Assembly: GCA_036395835.1 (NCBI GenBank)
Contig: DASWCW010000125.1
Span: forward strand, 1 to 46,557
Length of the DNA stretch: 46,557 nucleotides
Direction: 5' to 3'
Origin: AP-16 sp036395835
Lineage (GTDB): Bacteria; Pseudomonadota; Alphaproteobacteria; Rhizobiales; Xanthobacteraceae
Under the pieces are notes generated by a model. That model had not been told where the DNA came from. It ran no database searches and worked only from the letters and a program-made list of their open reading frames with translations. Positions 32,279 to 40,395 of the stretch are shown here, one piece after another; the stretch's first letter is position 1, and the number at the start of each line of letters is the position of its first letter. Made by a program: the position numbers and the translations under genes.

Positions 32279-33358
32279 ATGGGTGTCCCGAGCGCCCGGA
32301 AATCGGCCGGGAAGCCGGGCCCGCCGGCGGCGAGCAAGAACGTCGAAGCGTCCCGGCGCGCCTATTACGAGCGCATCTCCGCCCACGACATGGCGCCGCT
32401 GTGGGAGGTGCTGCGCGACCTCGTGCCTGACGAGCCGGCCACGCAATGCGTGCCGGCGATCTGGCATTTCAAGGACGTGCGGCCGTTCGTGGCGGAAGCG
32501 GGCGAGCTGATCACGGCGAAGGAGGCGGAGCGCCGGGTGCTGGTGCTGGAGAATCCGGCGCTGCGCGGCAAGTCGCGCATCACCCAGACGCTCTACGCCG
32601 GCCTGCAGCTGATCCTGCCGGGCGAGATCGCCCCCGCCCACCGCCATTCCGCCTCGGCGATCCGTTTCGTGCTCGACGGAGAGGGCGCCTATACGGCGGT
32701 GGAGGGCGAGAAGACATTGATGAAACCCGGCGATTTCGTCATCACCGCCAATTGGGCCGCGCACGACCACGGCAATACTTCGAAGCAGCCGATGATCTGG
32801 CTCGACGTGCTCGATCTGCCGATGATCAATTTCTTCGAGGCGGCGTTCTCCGAGCACCTGAACCGGGAAAGCCAGGCGGCCGAGCGCGAGGACGGGGATT
32901 CGCTGGCGCGGTTCGGCTCCGGCGTGCTGCCCGAGGGCGAGGCTCCCAACGAGATCCGCACCCCGATCGTCAATTATCCCTACGCCCGCACCCGGCCGAT
33001 CCTCGAGCGGCTGCGGCGCGCAGGCGACGTCGACCGCTGTCACGGCGCGCGCGTGCGCTACGCCAATCCCTGGAACGGCGGCTGGGCGACGCCGACCATG
33101 GGCGCGCATCTCGCACTGCTGCCCAAGGGCTTTGCGGGCCAGCCGTATCGTTCGACCGACGGCGCGATCTTCGTCTGCGTCGAAGGCGAAGGCGCAACCA
33201 AGCTTGATGACGAGACGCTGGAATGGTCGCCCGGAGATGTCTTCGTCATTCCGCCGTGGAAGCGTTACGCGCACCGCGCGCGAGGCGAAACCGTGCTGTT
33301 CGGCATCTCGGACCGCCCGGCCCAGGAAGCGCTCGGCATCTGGCGCGAGGATCGATGA
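32279..33358 (+). CDS. gentisate 1,2-dioxygenase-like bicupin
   Basis: The 359-residue protein contains two cupin domains. The first (about 95-190) has the metal ligands in PAHRHSASAIRFVLDGEG and AAHDHGNTS, as in iron-dependent gentisate/1-hydroxy-2-naphthoate/salicylate ring-cleaving dioxygenases; the second (about 260-350) keeps the fold but no full metal motif. The substrate is expected to be gentisate, a salicylate or a related hydroxybenzoate, giving a maleylpyruvate-type product. ATG 32279 follows ACAGGAGGAACGCC. No maleylpyruvate isomerase or fumarylpyruvate hydrolase gene is nearby, so the pathway remains open. Confidence 0.9.
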   Translation: MGVPSARKSAGKPGPPAASKNVEASRRAYYERISAHDMAPLWEVLRDLVPDEPATQCVPAIWHFKDVRPFVAEAGELITAKEAERRVLVLENPALRGKSRITQTLYAGLQLILPGEIAPAHRHSASAIRFVLDGEGAYTAVEGEKTLMKPGDFVITANWAAHDHGNTSKQPMIWLDVLDLPMINFFEAAFSEHLNRESQAAEREDGDSLARFGSGVLPEGEAPNEIRTPIVNYPYARTRPILERLRRAGDVDRCHGARVRYANPWNGGWATPTMGAHLALLPKGFAGQPYRSTDGAIFVCVEGEGATKLDDETLEWSPGDVFVIPPWKRYAHRARGETVLFGISDRPAQEALGIWREDR

Positions 33359-33364
33359 GGCACG

Positions 33365-33485
33365 CTTCTTATCTCTCCCCTCGGGAGAGGTCGATCCTCG
33401 CCGAAGGCGAGGATCGGGTGAGGGGATCGCGATCTTCGACTCAAAACAGCGGTCGTGCCCCCCACTCCCCAGCGGGGAGAGGAGG
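33365..33485. repeat. palindromic intergenic element (GATCCTCGCC hairpin)
   Basis: Contains a perfect 10-bp inverted repeat GATCCTCGCC-GAA-GGCGAGGATC (33393-33415) within flanks of TCTCCCCTCGGGAGAG and CTCCCCAGCGGGGAGAGG type. It looks like a second family of dispersed palindromes of Bradyrhizobium relatives and lies between the dioxygenase gene and the LVIVD protein gene. It may serve as transcription terminator. Confidence 0.65.
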
Positions 33486-33534
33486 AGATTTGCGCTCGCT
33501 CGGAGCCAAATGATCATACGATGAGGGAGCAGTT

Positions 33535-35001
33535 ATGAACGGGCGTGAACTCACTTTGGTGCGCGCGATCCTCCTTCCGCTTGTTTGTTGTGCCTTGTTT
33601 GCTTGCGCGGTTGCCCCGGCATCCGCGCAAACGCCGAAGGTCGGCGATCCGCCGGAGGCGAGCAACATGCGGCTCGTCGGCTACGACGATCTCCAGGCGC
33701 GCAGCGCCTATCAGCCGACCATCCACCGCCAGGGCGAACGCTTCATCGCCTATATCGGCCACCACGGCGGCACCGACAAGCTGCCGAAGCCGCTCAATCC
33801 GCTCACCGGTCAGCCCGAGTTCAGCGGCACCTCGATCCTCGACGTGACCGATGCCGCGCATCCCAAATATCTGCGTCACATTCCCGGCCAGGAAGGGACC
33901 TACGAGCAGGGCGGCGCGCAAATGGTGCGCGTGTGCGACGGCAAAGCGCTGCCAAAAGGCGATCCGAATAGCGTCTATCTGTTGCGCACGTTCGGCGGCC
34001 AGGCCCATGAGATCTGGAACGTCGTCGATCCGGCCAAGCCTGAGCTCGTCACGCGGCTCGACGGCCTCAACGACACCCATAAAAGCTGGTGGGAATGCGA
34101 GACCGGCATCGCCTATCTGGTCTCCGGCGCTCCCGGGTGGCGCACCCGGCGCATGACGCAAATCTACGATCTGTCCGATCCGGCGCATCCGGCAAAAATC
34201 CGCGATTTCGGCCTTCCGGGCCAGGAGCCGGGCGCAACCGGCACCGTGCCGACCGAGCTGCACGGTCCGATCTCGATGGGGCCCGAGGGCAACCGCATCT
34301 ATTTCGGCTACGGCACCAACAAGGGCGGCATCCTGCAGATCGTCGACCGCGCAAAGCTGTTGAACGGCGCCAAGGAGCCGACGCCGGAAAATCTGCGCTA
34401 TCCCGAGATCGGGCGGCTCGAGCTCTCCCCGATCGTCGGCGCGCACACGACGTTTCCGATGCCCAAGATGCCGGTCGCGGAATTCGCCCACGACAAGTTC
34501 GGCGCAACCCGCGACATCGTGATGATCGTCGACGAATCGCTAGTGAACGAATGCCAGGAGGCGCGGCAGATGGTGTGGTTCGCCGACGTGACGATCGAGA
34601 CGCGGCCGATGGTGGTGTCAAACTGGACCGTCGAGGAGGCGAGCGGGCATTTCTGCGAGCGCGGCGGCCGCTTCGGCGCGCATTCGTCGAACGAAAGCAT
34701 GGCGCCGGTGTTCTACAGGAAGCTGGCGTTCATCACGTTCTTCAATGCCGGCGTTCGCGCGCTCGACGTGCGCGATCCATACCGGCCGAAGGAAGCCGGC
34801 TTCTTCATCCCGGCGATCACCGAGAAGACCGATCCGCGCTGCGTCAAGGTCAACGGCCAGGACCGCTGCAAGACCGCGATCCAGAGCAACAACGTCGAGA
34901 CCGACGAGCGCGGCTTCGTCTATGTGGTCGACCGCGCCAACACCGGGCTGCACATCCTGGAGCTCACCGGCGCGGCGAGGGCGATCGCGGGCTTGCCGTA
35001 G
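33535..35001 (+). CDS. exported LVIVD-repeat (beta-propeller-like) protein
   Basis: The 488-residue protein has a signal peptide (1-31, ending ASA) and repeats of the type SGTSILDVTDAAHPKYLRH and VRALDVRDPYRPKEAGFF, hallmarks of LVIVD-repeat proteins, which fold as beta-propellers. Further repeat-like segments are IWNVVDPAKPELVTRL and TQIYDLSDPAHPAKIRDF. Five Cys in the C-terminal half (NECQE, FCERGG, PRCVK, DRCKT and others) may form disulfides. The function of these exported propellers is unknown. ATG 33535 follows GAGGGAGC. It is preceded by a palindromic element, so it is probably transcribed on its own. Confidence 0.85.
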   Translation: MNGRELTLVRAILLPLVCCALFACAVAPASAQTPKVGDPPEASNMRLVGYDDLQARSAYQPTIHRQGERFIAYIGHHGGTDKLPKPLNPLTGQPEFSGTSILDVTDAAHPKYLRHIPGQEGTYEQGGAQMVRVCDGKALPKGDPNSVYLLRTFGGQAHEIWNVVDPAKPELVTRLDGLNDTHKSWWECETGIAYLVSGAPGWRTRRMTQIYDLSDPAHPAKIRDFGLPGQEPGATGTVPTELHGPISMGPEGNRIYFGYGTNKGGILQIVDRAKLLNGAKEPTPENLRYPEIGRLELSPIVGAHTTFPMPKMPVAEFAHDKFGATRDIVMIVDESLVNECQEARQMVWFADVTIETRPMVVSNWTVEEASGHFCERGGRFGAHSSNESMAPVFYRKLAFITFFNAGVRALDVRDPYRPKEAGFFIPAITEKTDPRCVKVNGQDRCKTAIQSNNVETDERGFVYVVDRANTGLHILELTGAARAIAGLP

Positions 35002-35013
35002 AGCCTCAGTTCC

Positions 35014-35076
35014 GTAGCCCGCAAGGAGCGTAGCGTAAGCGGGGTCCCGGATTTCGCTCCGCTCCATCCGTGCTAC
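35014..35076. repeat. dispersed GTAGCCCGC...GTGCTAC element
   Basis: The 63-base element starts GTAGCCCGCAAGGAGCGTAG and ends CCATCCGTGCTAC, so its ends are complementary. It resembles the third class of intergenic repeats common in Bradyrhizobium relatives (GTAGCCCG...GGGCTAC). It lies between convergent genes and may fold as a terminator. Confidence 0.65.
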
Positions 35077-35085
35077 AACGGCGCG

Positions 35086-36168
35086 TCACAGCGCCGCCAT
35101 CACCGCACGGGCGATTTCTCGGGTGCCATCGTGGCCGCCCATCTCGCACGGCTTCAGGCCCGCCGCGAACGCGCGGTCGACCGCCTGCTCGAGGCGCCGC
35201 GCCGCGTCCGCGGCGGCCGAATGGTCGTGGCGCTCGGCAAGCCAGTCGAGCATCATCGCCGCGGACAGGATCATCGCGGCCGGATTGGCGCGGCCGGTGC
35301 CCATGATGTCCGGCGCGGTGCCGTGGCAAGGCTGGAACACCGCATGCGTGTCGCCGATGTCGGCGGAAGGCGCCATGCCCATGCCGCCGATCAGGCCGGC
35401 GGCGAGATCCGACAGGATGTCGCCGAACATGTTCTCGGTGACGAGCACGTCGAAATCCCACGGTCTGCGCACCAGCGCGGCCGAGCAGGCATCGATGTAG
35501 ACGTGCGCGCGGGCGACCTCGGGAAATCGCGCCGCGCGCTCGTCGAAGATTTTGCGGAAATAAGCGAACGCCTTGAACACATTGGCCTTGTCGACGCAGG
35601 CGAGCTGCCCGCGCGCGCCGCGCGCCTTGCGCCGCGCCGCCAAACGGAACGAGAAATCGAACAGTCGCTCGCAGGTTTTGCGGGTGATCACCAGCGTCTC
35701 GCGCGCCTCGTCGTGGGTGACCACGCCCTTGCCCATCGAAGCGAACAGGCCTTCGGTCGATTCGCGGATCACCACGAAATCGATGCCGTGCTCCGCGGCG
35801 CCGACGATCGGACTTGCGACCCCCGGCACCAGGCGCGCCGGACGCACGCCGGCGTAGAGATCGAAGATCTTGCGCAGCTCGATCTGCGGCGCGATCTCGG
35901 TGCCGTCCGGATAGCGCACGTCGGGCAGACCGCAGGCGCCGAGCAGGATGGCATCGGCCTCGGCGCACAGCTTGACGGTCGCCTCCGGCAGCGCCGTTCC
36001 GGTCTCGCGGTAATGATTGGCGCCCGCGGGCGCCTCGGTGAATCGGAATTTCAGCCCGGCATGCGAGCGTTCGAGCTTGCGCAGGAGCTCGAGCGCCGGC
36101 GCCATCACTTCGATGCCGATTCCCTCGCCGGCGATGACGGCGATGTGGAAGCTGTCGTTGGCGTCCAT
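35086..36168 (-). CDS. isocitrate/isopropylmalate dehydrogenase family protein (tartrate dehydrogenase-like)
   Basis: The 360-residue beta-decarboxylating dehydrogenase has GEGIGIEVMAPAL at the N-terminus, the substrate-loop VIRESTEGLFASMGKG, the catalytic Lys in VDKANVFKA, and TENMFGDILSDLAAGLIGGMG, in which two Asp bind the metal. RESTEG at the substrate loop is unlike leucine-biosynthetic LeuB (REL-GG) and isocitrate dehydrogenase, so the enzyme likely oxidises tartrate, malate or a related 2-hydroxyacid. ATG 36168. It is divergent from a hydroxypyruvate isomerase gene 115 bases away, suggesting a shared pathway in tartrate/glyoxylate metabolism. Confidence 0.88.
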   Translation of the reverse strand: MDANDSFHIAVIAGEGIGIEVMAPALELLRKLERSHAGLKFRFTEAPAGANHYRETGTALPEATVKLCAEADAILLGACGLPDVRYPDGTEIAPQIELRKIFDLYAGVRPARLVPGVASPIVGAAEHGIDFVVIRESTEGLFASMGKGVVTHDEARETLVITRKTCERLFDFSFRLAARRKARGARGQLACVDKANVFKAFAYFRKIFDERAARFPEVARAHVYIDACSAALVRRPWDFDVLVTENMFGDILSDLAAGLIGGMGMAPSADIGDTHAVFQPCHGTAPDIMGTGRANPAAMILSAAMMLDWLAERHDHSAAADAARRLEQAVDRAFAAGLKPCEMGGHDGTREIARAVMAAL

Positions 36169-36283
36169 TGGAAAAGCTCGTTTTCGGTTGGCGACAGCCG
36201 ATGTTCTTGCTTTGCTGCCGGATCGGGATCGCATGCATAGCGCGCACGCCGCAGGCGTGCCAGGGCGTCCCGCGGGGAACTCG

Positions 36284-37057
36284 ATGCCGCGCTTCGCCGC
36301 GAATTTGAGCATGTTGTTCACCGAGCGGCCGCTGATCGAGCGTTTCGCCGCCGCAGCCGCGGCCGGCTTTCCGGCGGTCGAGGTCCAGCTTCCCTACGAG
36401 GTGTCGGCATCCGCCGTCAGAGGCGAGATCGACCGCAACGATCTCGTCATGCTGGGGCTCAACACGGCGCCGGGCCAGCCTGGAGAATTCGGGCTCGCCG
36501 CGGTGCCCGGTCGCGAACGCGAATTCGCGGATCTATTCCGGCAGGCGCTCGATTATGCGGCGGTGATCGGCGCCACCGCCGTGCATTGCCTCGCCGGCGT
36601 CGTGCCGCCGGACCGGCGGCCGGCCGCCGACGCGACGTTTGCGGCCAATCTGGCGAGCGCCGCCGATGCCGCCGCGGCGAAGAACATCACGTTGCTGATC
36701 GAGCCGCTCAATACCCGCGATCGGCCGGATTATTTCCTCACCCGGGTCGAGCACGCTGCCGACGCGATCGCGCGGGTCGGCCGGCCCAACCTGAAGATCC
36801 AGTTCGACTGCTATCACGTGCAGATCATGCAGGGCGATCTGATCAAGCGCATCGAGCGGCACCTGCCGTTGATCGGGCACGTGCAGATTGCCGCGGTTCC
36901 CTCGCGCGCCGAGCCCGATGAGGGCGAGGTCAATTATGCGGCGATCTGCGCGGCGCTCGACGCGATGGGCTATGCCGGCTGGATCGCCGCCGAGTACCGA
37001 CCGCGCGCGCGCACCGAGGACGGGCTCGCGTGGATGCATCGCCACGAGCTTGCTTGA
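36284..37057 (+). CDS. hyi: hydroxypyruvate isomerase family protein
   Basis: The 257-residue TIM-barrel protein opens PRFAANLSMLFTERPLIERF and continues AAAAAAGFPAVEVQLPYE, the recognised start of hydroxypyruvate isomerase (Hyi), which interconverts hydroxypyruvate and tartronate semialdehyde. Catalytic glutamates are expected in LLIEPLNTRDRPDYFL and GWIAAEYRP, both present, and the metal-binding His in FDCYHVQIM. ATG 36284 follows GCGGGGAACTCG. The tartrate dehydrogenase-like gene is divergent on the other side of the 115-base gap; together they suggest use of tartrate/glycerate intermediates. Confidence 0.9.
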   Translation: MPRFAANLSMLFTERPLIERFAAAAAAGFPAVEVQLPYEVSASAVRGEIDRNDLVMLGLNTAPGQPGEFGLAAVPGREREFADLFRQALDYAAVIGATAVHCLAGVVPPDRRPAADATFAANLASAADAAAAKNITLLIEPLNTRDRPDYFLTRVEHAADAIARVGRPNLKIQFDCYHVQIMQGDLIKRIERHLPLIGHVQIAAVPSRAEPDEGEVNYAAICAALDAMGYAGWIAAEYRPRARTEDGLAWMHRHELA

Positions 37058-37105
37058 TCCTCCCCGGCGAGTGTGGCCATTACTCGCCAAACCTCGAGGT
37101 GTTGC

Positions 37106-37570
37106 ATGAGCCGCCCGCCGCTTCCCCCCTTCACGGCCGAGACCGCCGCCCAGAAGGCACGCATGGCCGAAGACGCCTGGAACACCCGGGATCCCGCCCG
37201 CGTGGCGCTCGCCTACACGATCGACAGCCGCTGGCGCAACCGCGCGGAGTTCATCCACGGCCGCGAGGCCATCGAAGCCTTCCTGAGGCGCAAGTGGGGC
37301 CGCGAGCTCGATTATCGTCTGATCAAGGAAGTCTGGGCCTTCCGCGAGAATCGCATCGCGGTGCGTTTCGCCTATGAATGGCACGACGACAGCGACAACT
37401 GGTTCCGCAGCTACGGCAACGAGAATTGGGAATTCGACCAGGACGGCTTGATGCGCCTTCGCATCGCCAGCATCAACGATCTTCCCATCAAGGCGAGCGA
37501 GCGCAAATACCATTGGCCCCTCGGCCGCCGCCCCGACGATCACCCTTCGCTGAGCGATCTCGGGCTGTGA
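37106..37570 (+). CDS. NTF2-like fold protein, DUF1348 family
   Basis: The 154-residue protein matches the DUF1348 signature: AEDAWNTRDPARVALAYTIDSRWRNR, the GREAIEAFLRRKWGRELDYRLIKEVWAF block and the SYGNENWEFDQDGLMRLRIASIND block ending with PLGRRPDDHPSLSDLGL. The fold is that of nuclear transport factor 2. Members are often called steroid-isomerase-like, but no reaction is established. ATG 37106 follows GAGGTG; it starts 48 bases after hyi, so the two may be cotranscribed. Confidence 0.9.
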   Translation: MSRPPLPPFTAETAAQKARMAEDAWNTRDPARVALAYTIDSRWRNRAEFIHGREAIEAFLRRKWGRELDYRLIKEVWAFRENRIAVRFAYEWHDDSDNWFRSYGNENWEFDQDGLMRLRIASINDLPIKASERKYHWPLGRRPDDHPSLSDLGL

Positions 37571-37678
37571 GCGGGCATCGGGGGTCTCGGCGCCTGCGCT
37601 CACTTCACGCTGGATGGCAAGCTTCGGTTTTGCGCCACACTCGCGAGCTTGGTACGTTGACCGGGGGAAGGACGGGAC

Positions 37679-38254
37679 ATGACCGAAAGCAACGCCGAGG
37701 AGACGGAGCACGGGCGCACCCCGCGGCTCAAGGACGCGATGCGCCAGGCGCGAATCGAGATGGCGGAGCGCTCCGGCGTGGTCGTCGATCTGCGCGATGC
37801 CGAACTCGCCCGGCTCGAATTGCTGAACCAGGCGCTCGAGGCGGTGTATGCCGACATTCCCGAAGGGGTCGAGCTGTTCGAGCGCGGGATCGCCGAGGGC
37901 GACACGCCGCGGCTGTGGATCGACATGATCGCCCACGTCGCCATGGGTCGCGATAAACGCGTCTATCGCTTCGTCCAGGACACCCGCTACGGCCGACGCG
38001 TGATCGCCGAATCCGCCGACGTCGACGAAATGGCGCGCGCGGTGACCCAATACATCGCGCGGCGGCTGGTCGAGCGCGAGCGCGTCATCGCCGGCGACAC
38101 CGAGCTTGCCGCCCGCGATCGCCTGATCGACGCGGTCAGCGGCCGCCAGCGCCGGCGACGCATGCTGCTCATGCTGCTGATCGGCCTCATCCTCGGCGCG
38201 GCAATCGGGGCCGGCGCCGTGCTGGGAACCGCGTGGCTCTCGACGCTGCGTTGA
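37679..38254 (+). CDS. hypothetical protein with C-terminal membrane anchor
   Basis: The 191-residue soluble domain is helical and acidic-basic mixed, beginning TESNAEETEHGRTPRLKDAMRQ and including RDAELARLELLNQALEAVYADIPEGVELFERGIAEGDTPRLWIDMIAHVAMGRDKRVYRFVQDTR. Basic RRRR (159-162 region) precedes one C-terminal helix (LLMLLIGLILGAAIGAGAVL), so it is a tail-anchored or single-pass inner-membrane protein. No family name can be given. It lies 70 bases upstream of lemA on the same strand and so may belong to that operon. Confidence 0.85.
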   Translation: MTESNAEETEHGRTPRLKDAMRQARIEMAERSGVVVDLRDAELARLELLNQALEAVYADIPEGVELFERGIAEGDTPRLWIDMIAHVAMGRDKRVYRFVQDTRYGRRVIAESADVDEMARAVTQYIARRLVERERVIAGDTELAARDRLIDAVSGRQRRRRMLLMLLIGLILGAAIGAGAVLGTAWLSTLR

Positions 38255-38324
38255 ACCGTTCGCTGCCGCGGCCGTTTTCATGGTTTGGGCCATGCGAGCG
38301 CCCGTCGCTCGAGTTGGAGAACAC

Positions 38325-38921
38325 ATGACCGGCACCTTTCGCTTGCGCACGCTGATCGCAGTCGTCGGCGTGGGTTCTTTCCTCGCGGGTTGCGGCTACA
38401 ACACGATTCCGACGCTCGAGGAGCAGGCCAAGGCCCGGTGGGGCGACGTGCAGAACCAATACCAGCGCCGCGCCGACCTCATTCCCAACCTGGTTGCCAC
38501 CGTTCAGGGCTACGCGAAGCAGGAGAAGGACGTGCTCACCTCGGTGGTCGAAGCCCGCGCCAAGGCGACGCAGGTGAAGGTCGATGCCTCCCAGCTCAGC
38601 GACCCCGACAAGCTCAAGCAATTCCAGGACGCGCAGAACCAATTGTCCGGTGCGCTCGGCCGGTTGCTCGCAATCACCGAGAACTATCCGGATCTGAAAT
38701 CGAACGCCAATTTCCTGGCGCTGCAATCGCAGCTCGAGGGAACCGAGAACCGCATTTCGGTGGCGCGGCGGGATTACATCGAGGCGGTGCGTGCCTACAA
38801 CACCTCCTTGCGGACGTTCCCGACCCTCATTTGGGCCAAGACGGTTTTCTCCGGCAGCAAACCGATGGCGGAGTTCACGGCTGCCGAAAACGCGCAGTCG
38901 CCTCCTCAGGTGAAATTCTAG
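38325..38921 (+). CDS. lemA: LemA family lipoprotein
   Basis: The 198-residue protein has an N-terminal lipobox LAGC with Cys23 as lipidation site, then the four-helix LemA fold with NQYQRRADLIPNLVATVQGYAKQEKDVLTSVVEARAKAT and ENYPDLKSNANFLALQSQLEGTENRISVARRDYIEAVRAYNT, which are diagnostic. LemA proteins are of unknown biochemical role; they are often encoded with TPM-domain proteins and sit in or at the membrane. ATG 38325 follows GGAGAACAC. It is followed after 23 bases by the first TPM gene. Confidence 0.95.
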   Translation: MTGTFRLRTLIAVVGVGSFLAGCGYNTIPTLEEQAKARWGDVQNQYQRRADLIPNLVATVQGYAKQEKDVLTSVVEARAKATQVKVDASQLSDPDKLKQFQDAQNQLSGALGRLLAITENYPDLKSNANFLALQSQLEGTENRISVARRDYIEAVRAYNTSLRTFPTLIWAKTVFSGSKPMAEFTAAENAQSPPQVKF

Positions 38922-38944
38922 GCGGCGAATCCGGTCCACTGACG

Positions 38945-39760
38945 ATGGTGCCGCCTTCCTTCCTCTCCGCGCGTGCGAACGGCTGGTGTTGGTCCGGCTG
39001 CGCTGGCGTTATCGTATTTTCCCTGCTGGTCGGTCTTGCCCACGCGCTCGACTTGCCGGCGCTCACGGGCCGCGTGGTCGATCAGGCCAATGTCATCCCC
39101 GCGGCGAGCCGCAGCGCAATCGAGGGCAAGCTGAAGCAGCTCGAGGAAAAATCGGGTATTCAGCTCGTCGTCGCTACGGTGAGCTCGCTGCAGGGGCAAG
39201 ACGTCGAGACCTTCGCCAACGAGCTCTTCCGCCATTGGAAGCTCGGGGAATCGAACAAGAACAACGGGGTCCTGCTGCTCGTCGCGCCCAGGGAGCGCAA
39301 GGTCCGCATCGAGGTCGGCTACGGCCTCGAAGGCACCCTTACGGATGCTCTGTCGAATGTCATCATCACCGGCGCCATCGTTCCCCGCTTCAAGGCCAAC
39401 GATTATGCCGGCGGTATCGAGCGCGGGGTCGATGGAATCCTTTCCGTCCTGACGACCGATGCCGCGGAATGGCAGCAGCGACCCAGGATCCGGACCGATG
39501 ACCGGCAGACGCTGATCGATCAACTCGCGCCGCTGATCTTCCTCGGTCTCCTGATCTTCATTCTTCGTTTCATGATGGGCCATGCGCGCGGCCGTGCGTC
39601 CGCCTGGACCGGCCGTGCCGGGCCCCCGATTTTCATTCCCTATGGCGGCTCGCAGTGGGGCGGCTCGTCCGGGTCGGGCTGGGGTGGCGGCGCTTCCGGC
39701 GGCGGGTTCGCGGGTGGCGGTGGCTCGTCGGGAGGCGGCGGAGCCTCGGGAAGCTGGTGA
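38945..39760 (+). CDS. TPM-domain protein with Gly/Ser-rich tail (YgcG-like)
   Basis: The 271-residue protein has a signal peptide or N-terminal anchor (18-36), a TPM domain (about 40-180: LTGRVVDQANVIPAASRSAIEGKLKQLEEKSGIQLVVATV and LGESNKNNGVLLLVAPRERKVRIEVGYGLEG), a transmembrane helix (208-224) and a glycine/serine-rich C-terminus ending GGGGASGSW, as is usual in YgcG-type proteins. TPM proteins are thought to aid envelope biogenesis or photosystem repair. The ATG at 38945 is without a strong ribosome-binding site and may be coupled to lemA. Its stop TGA overlaps the start of the next gene. Confidence 0.92.
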   Translation: MVPPSFLSARANGWCWSGCAGVIVFSLLVGLAHALDLPALTGRVVDQANVIPAASRSAIEGKLKQLEEKSGIQLVVATVSSLQGQDVETFANELFRHWKLGESNKNNGVLLLVAPRERKVRIEVGYGLEGTLTDALSNVIITGAIVPRFKANDYAGGIERGVDGILSVLTTDAAEWQQRPRIRTDDRQTLIDQLAPLIFLGLLIFILRFMMGHARGRASAWTGRAGPPIFIPYGGSQWGGSSGSGWGGGASGGGFAGGGGSSGGGGASGSW

Positions 39761-40368
39761 TGCCGATCAGCAAGGAAGATCATGCGGCGATCGCCGCCGC
39801 CATCCGGTCCGCCGAGCAGCGGACATCCGGCCAGATCGTGTGCGTGCTGAGGCGCTCGTCGTCGGAGTATTTTTACGTCCCCGTGCTTTGGGCGTCGCTT
39901 GCGGCGCTCGTTTCGCCATGGCCGCTGATCGTGCTGACGCAATGGAGCGTGCAGCGGATCTTCCTGGTCCAGATCGTAATGTTTGCCGCGGCCGTGCTGG
40001 CATTGTCCTGGCCGCCGCTGCGCATTGCGCTGGTTCCGCCGGCAGTGCGTCGAGCCCGAGCCCATCGCGCGGCGGTCGAGCAGTTCCACGCGCGCAGCCT
40101 CACGCTGACGCGAGAACGAACCGGCGTGCTGATCTTCGTGTCGCTTGCCGAGCGCTATGCGCGAATCATCGCCGATGAAGGCATTGCCGCGAAGGTCGGC
40201 AATCGGGAGTGGCAGGCCGCCGTCGACGCGTTGACAGCGCATATGCGCGACGGCCGCATTGCGCAGGGATTCATCGCCGCGATCGAACGATGTGGAACGG
40301 TGCTGGCCGCCCACGCGCCACCGACCGATGCGGGCGACGAATTGCCCGACCGCATCTACGTGATGTAG
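39760..40368 (+). CDS. second TPM-domain membrane protein
   Basis: The 202-residue protein overlaps the preceding gene by one base (TGATG). It starts MPISKEDHAAIAAAIRSAEQRTSGQIVCVLRRSSSEYFYVPV, the opening of a TPM domain that is cut by two membrane helices (about 42-60 and 66-88), and continues with ERTGVLIFVSLAERYARIIADEGIAAKVG, the second half of the TPM domain. This split arrangement is typical of the second TPM gene that follows lemA and ygcG. No signal peptide is present, so the domain probably faces the periplasm. Confidence 0.88.
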   Translation: MPISKEDHAAIAAAIRSAEQRTSGQIVCVLRRSSSEYFYVPVLWASLAALVSPWPLIVLTQWSVQRIFLVQIVMFAAAVLALSWPPLRIALVPPAVRRARAHRAAVEQFHARSLTLTRERTGVLIFVSLAERYARIIADEGIAAKVGNREWQAAVDALTAHMRDGRIAQGFIAAIERCGTVLAAHAPPTDAGDELPDRIYVM

Positions 40369-40395
40369 CCGGCGTCGAAACCAGGCCTGTTCCGG

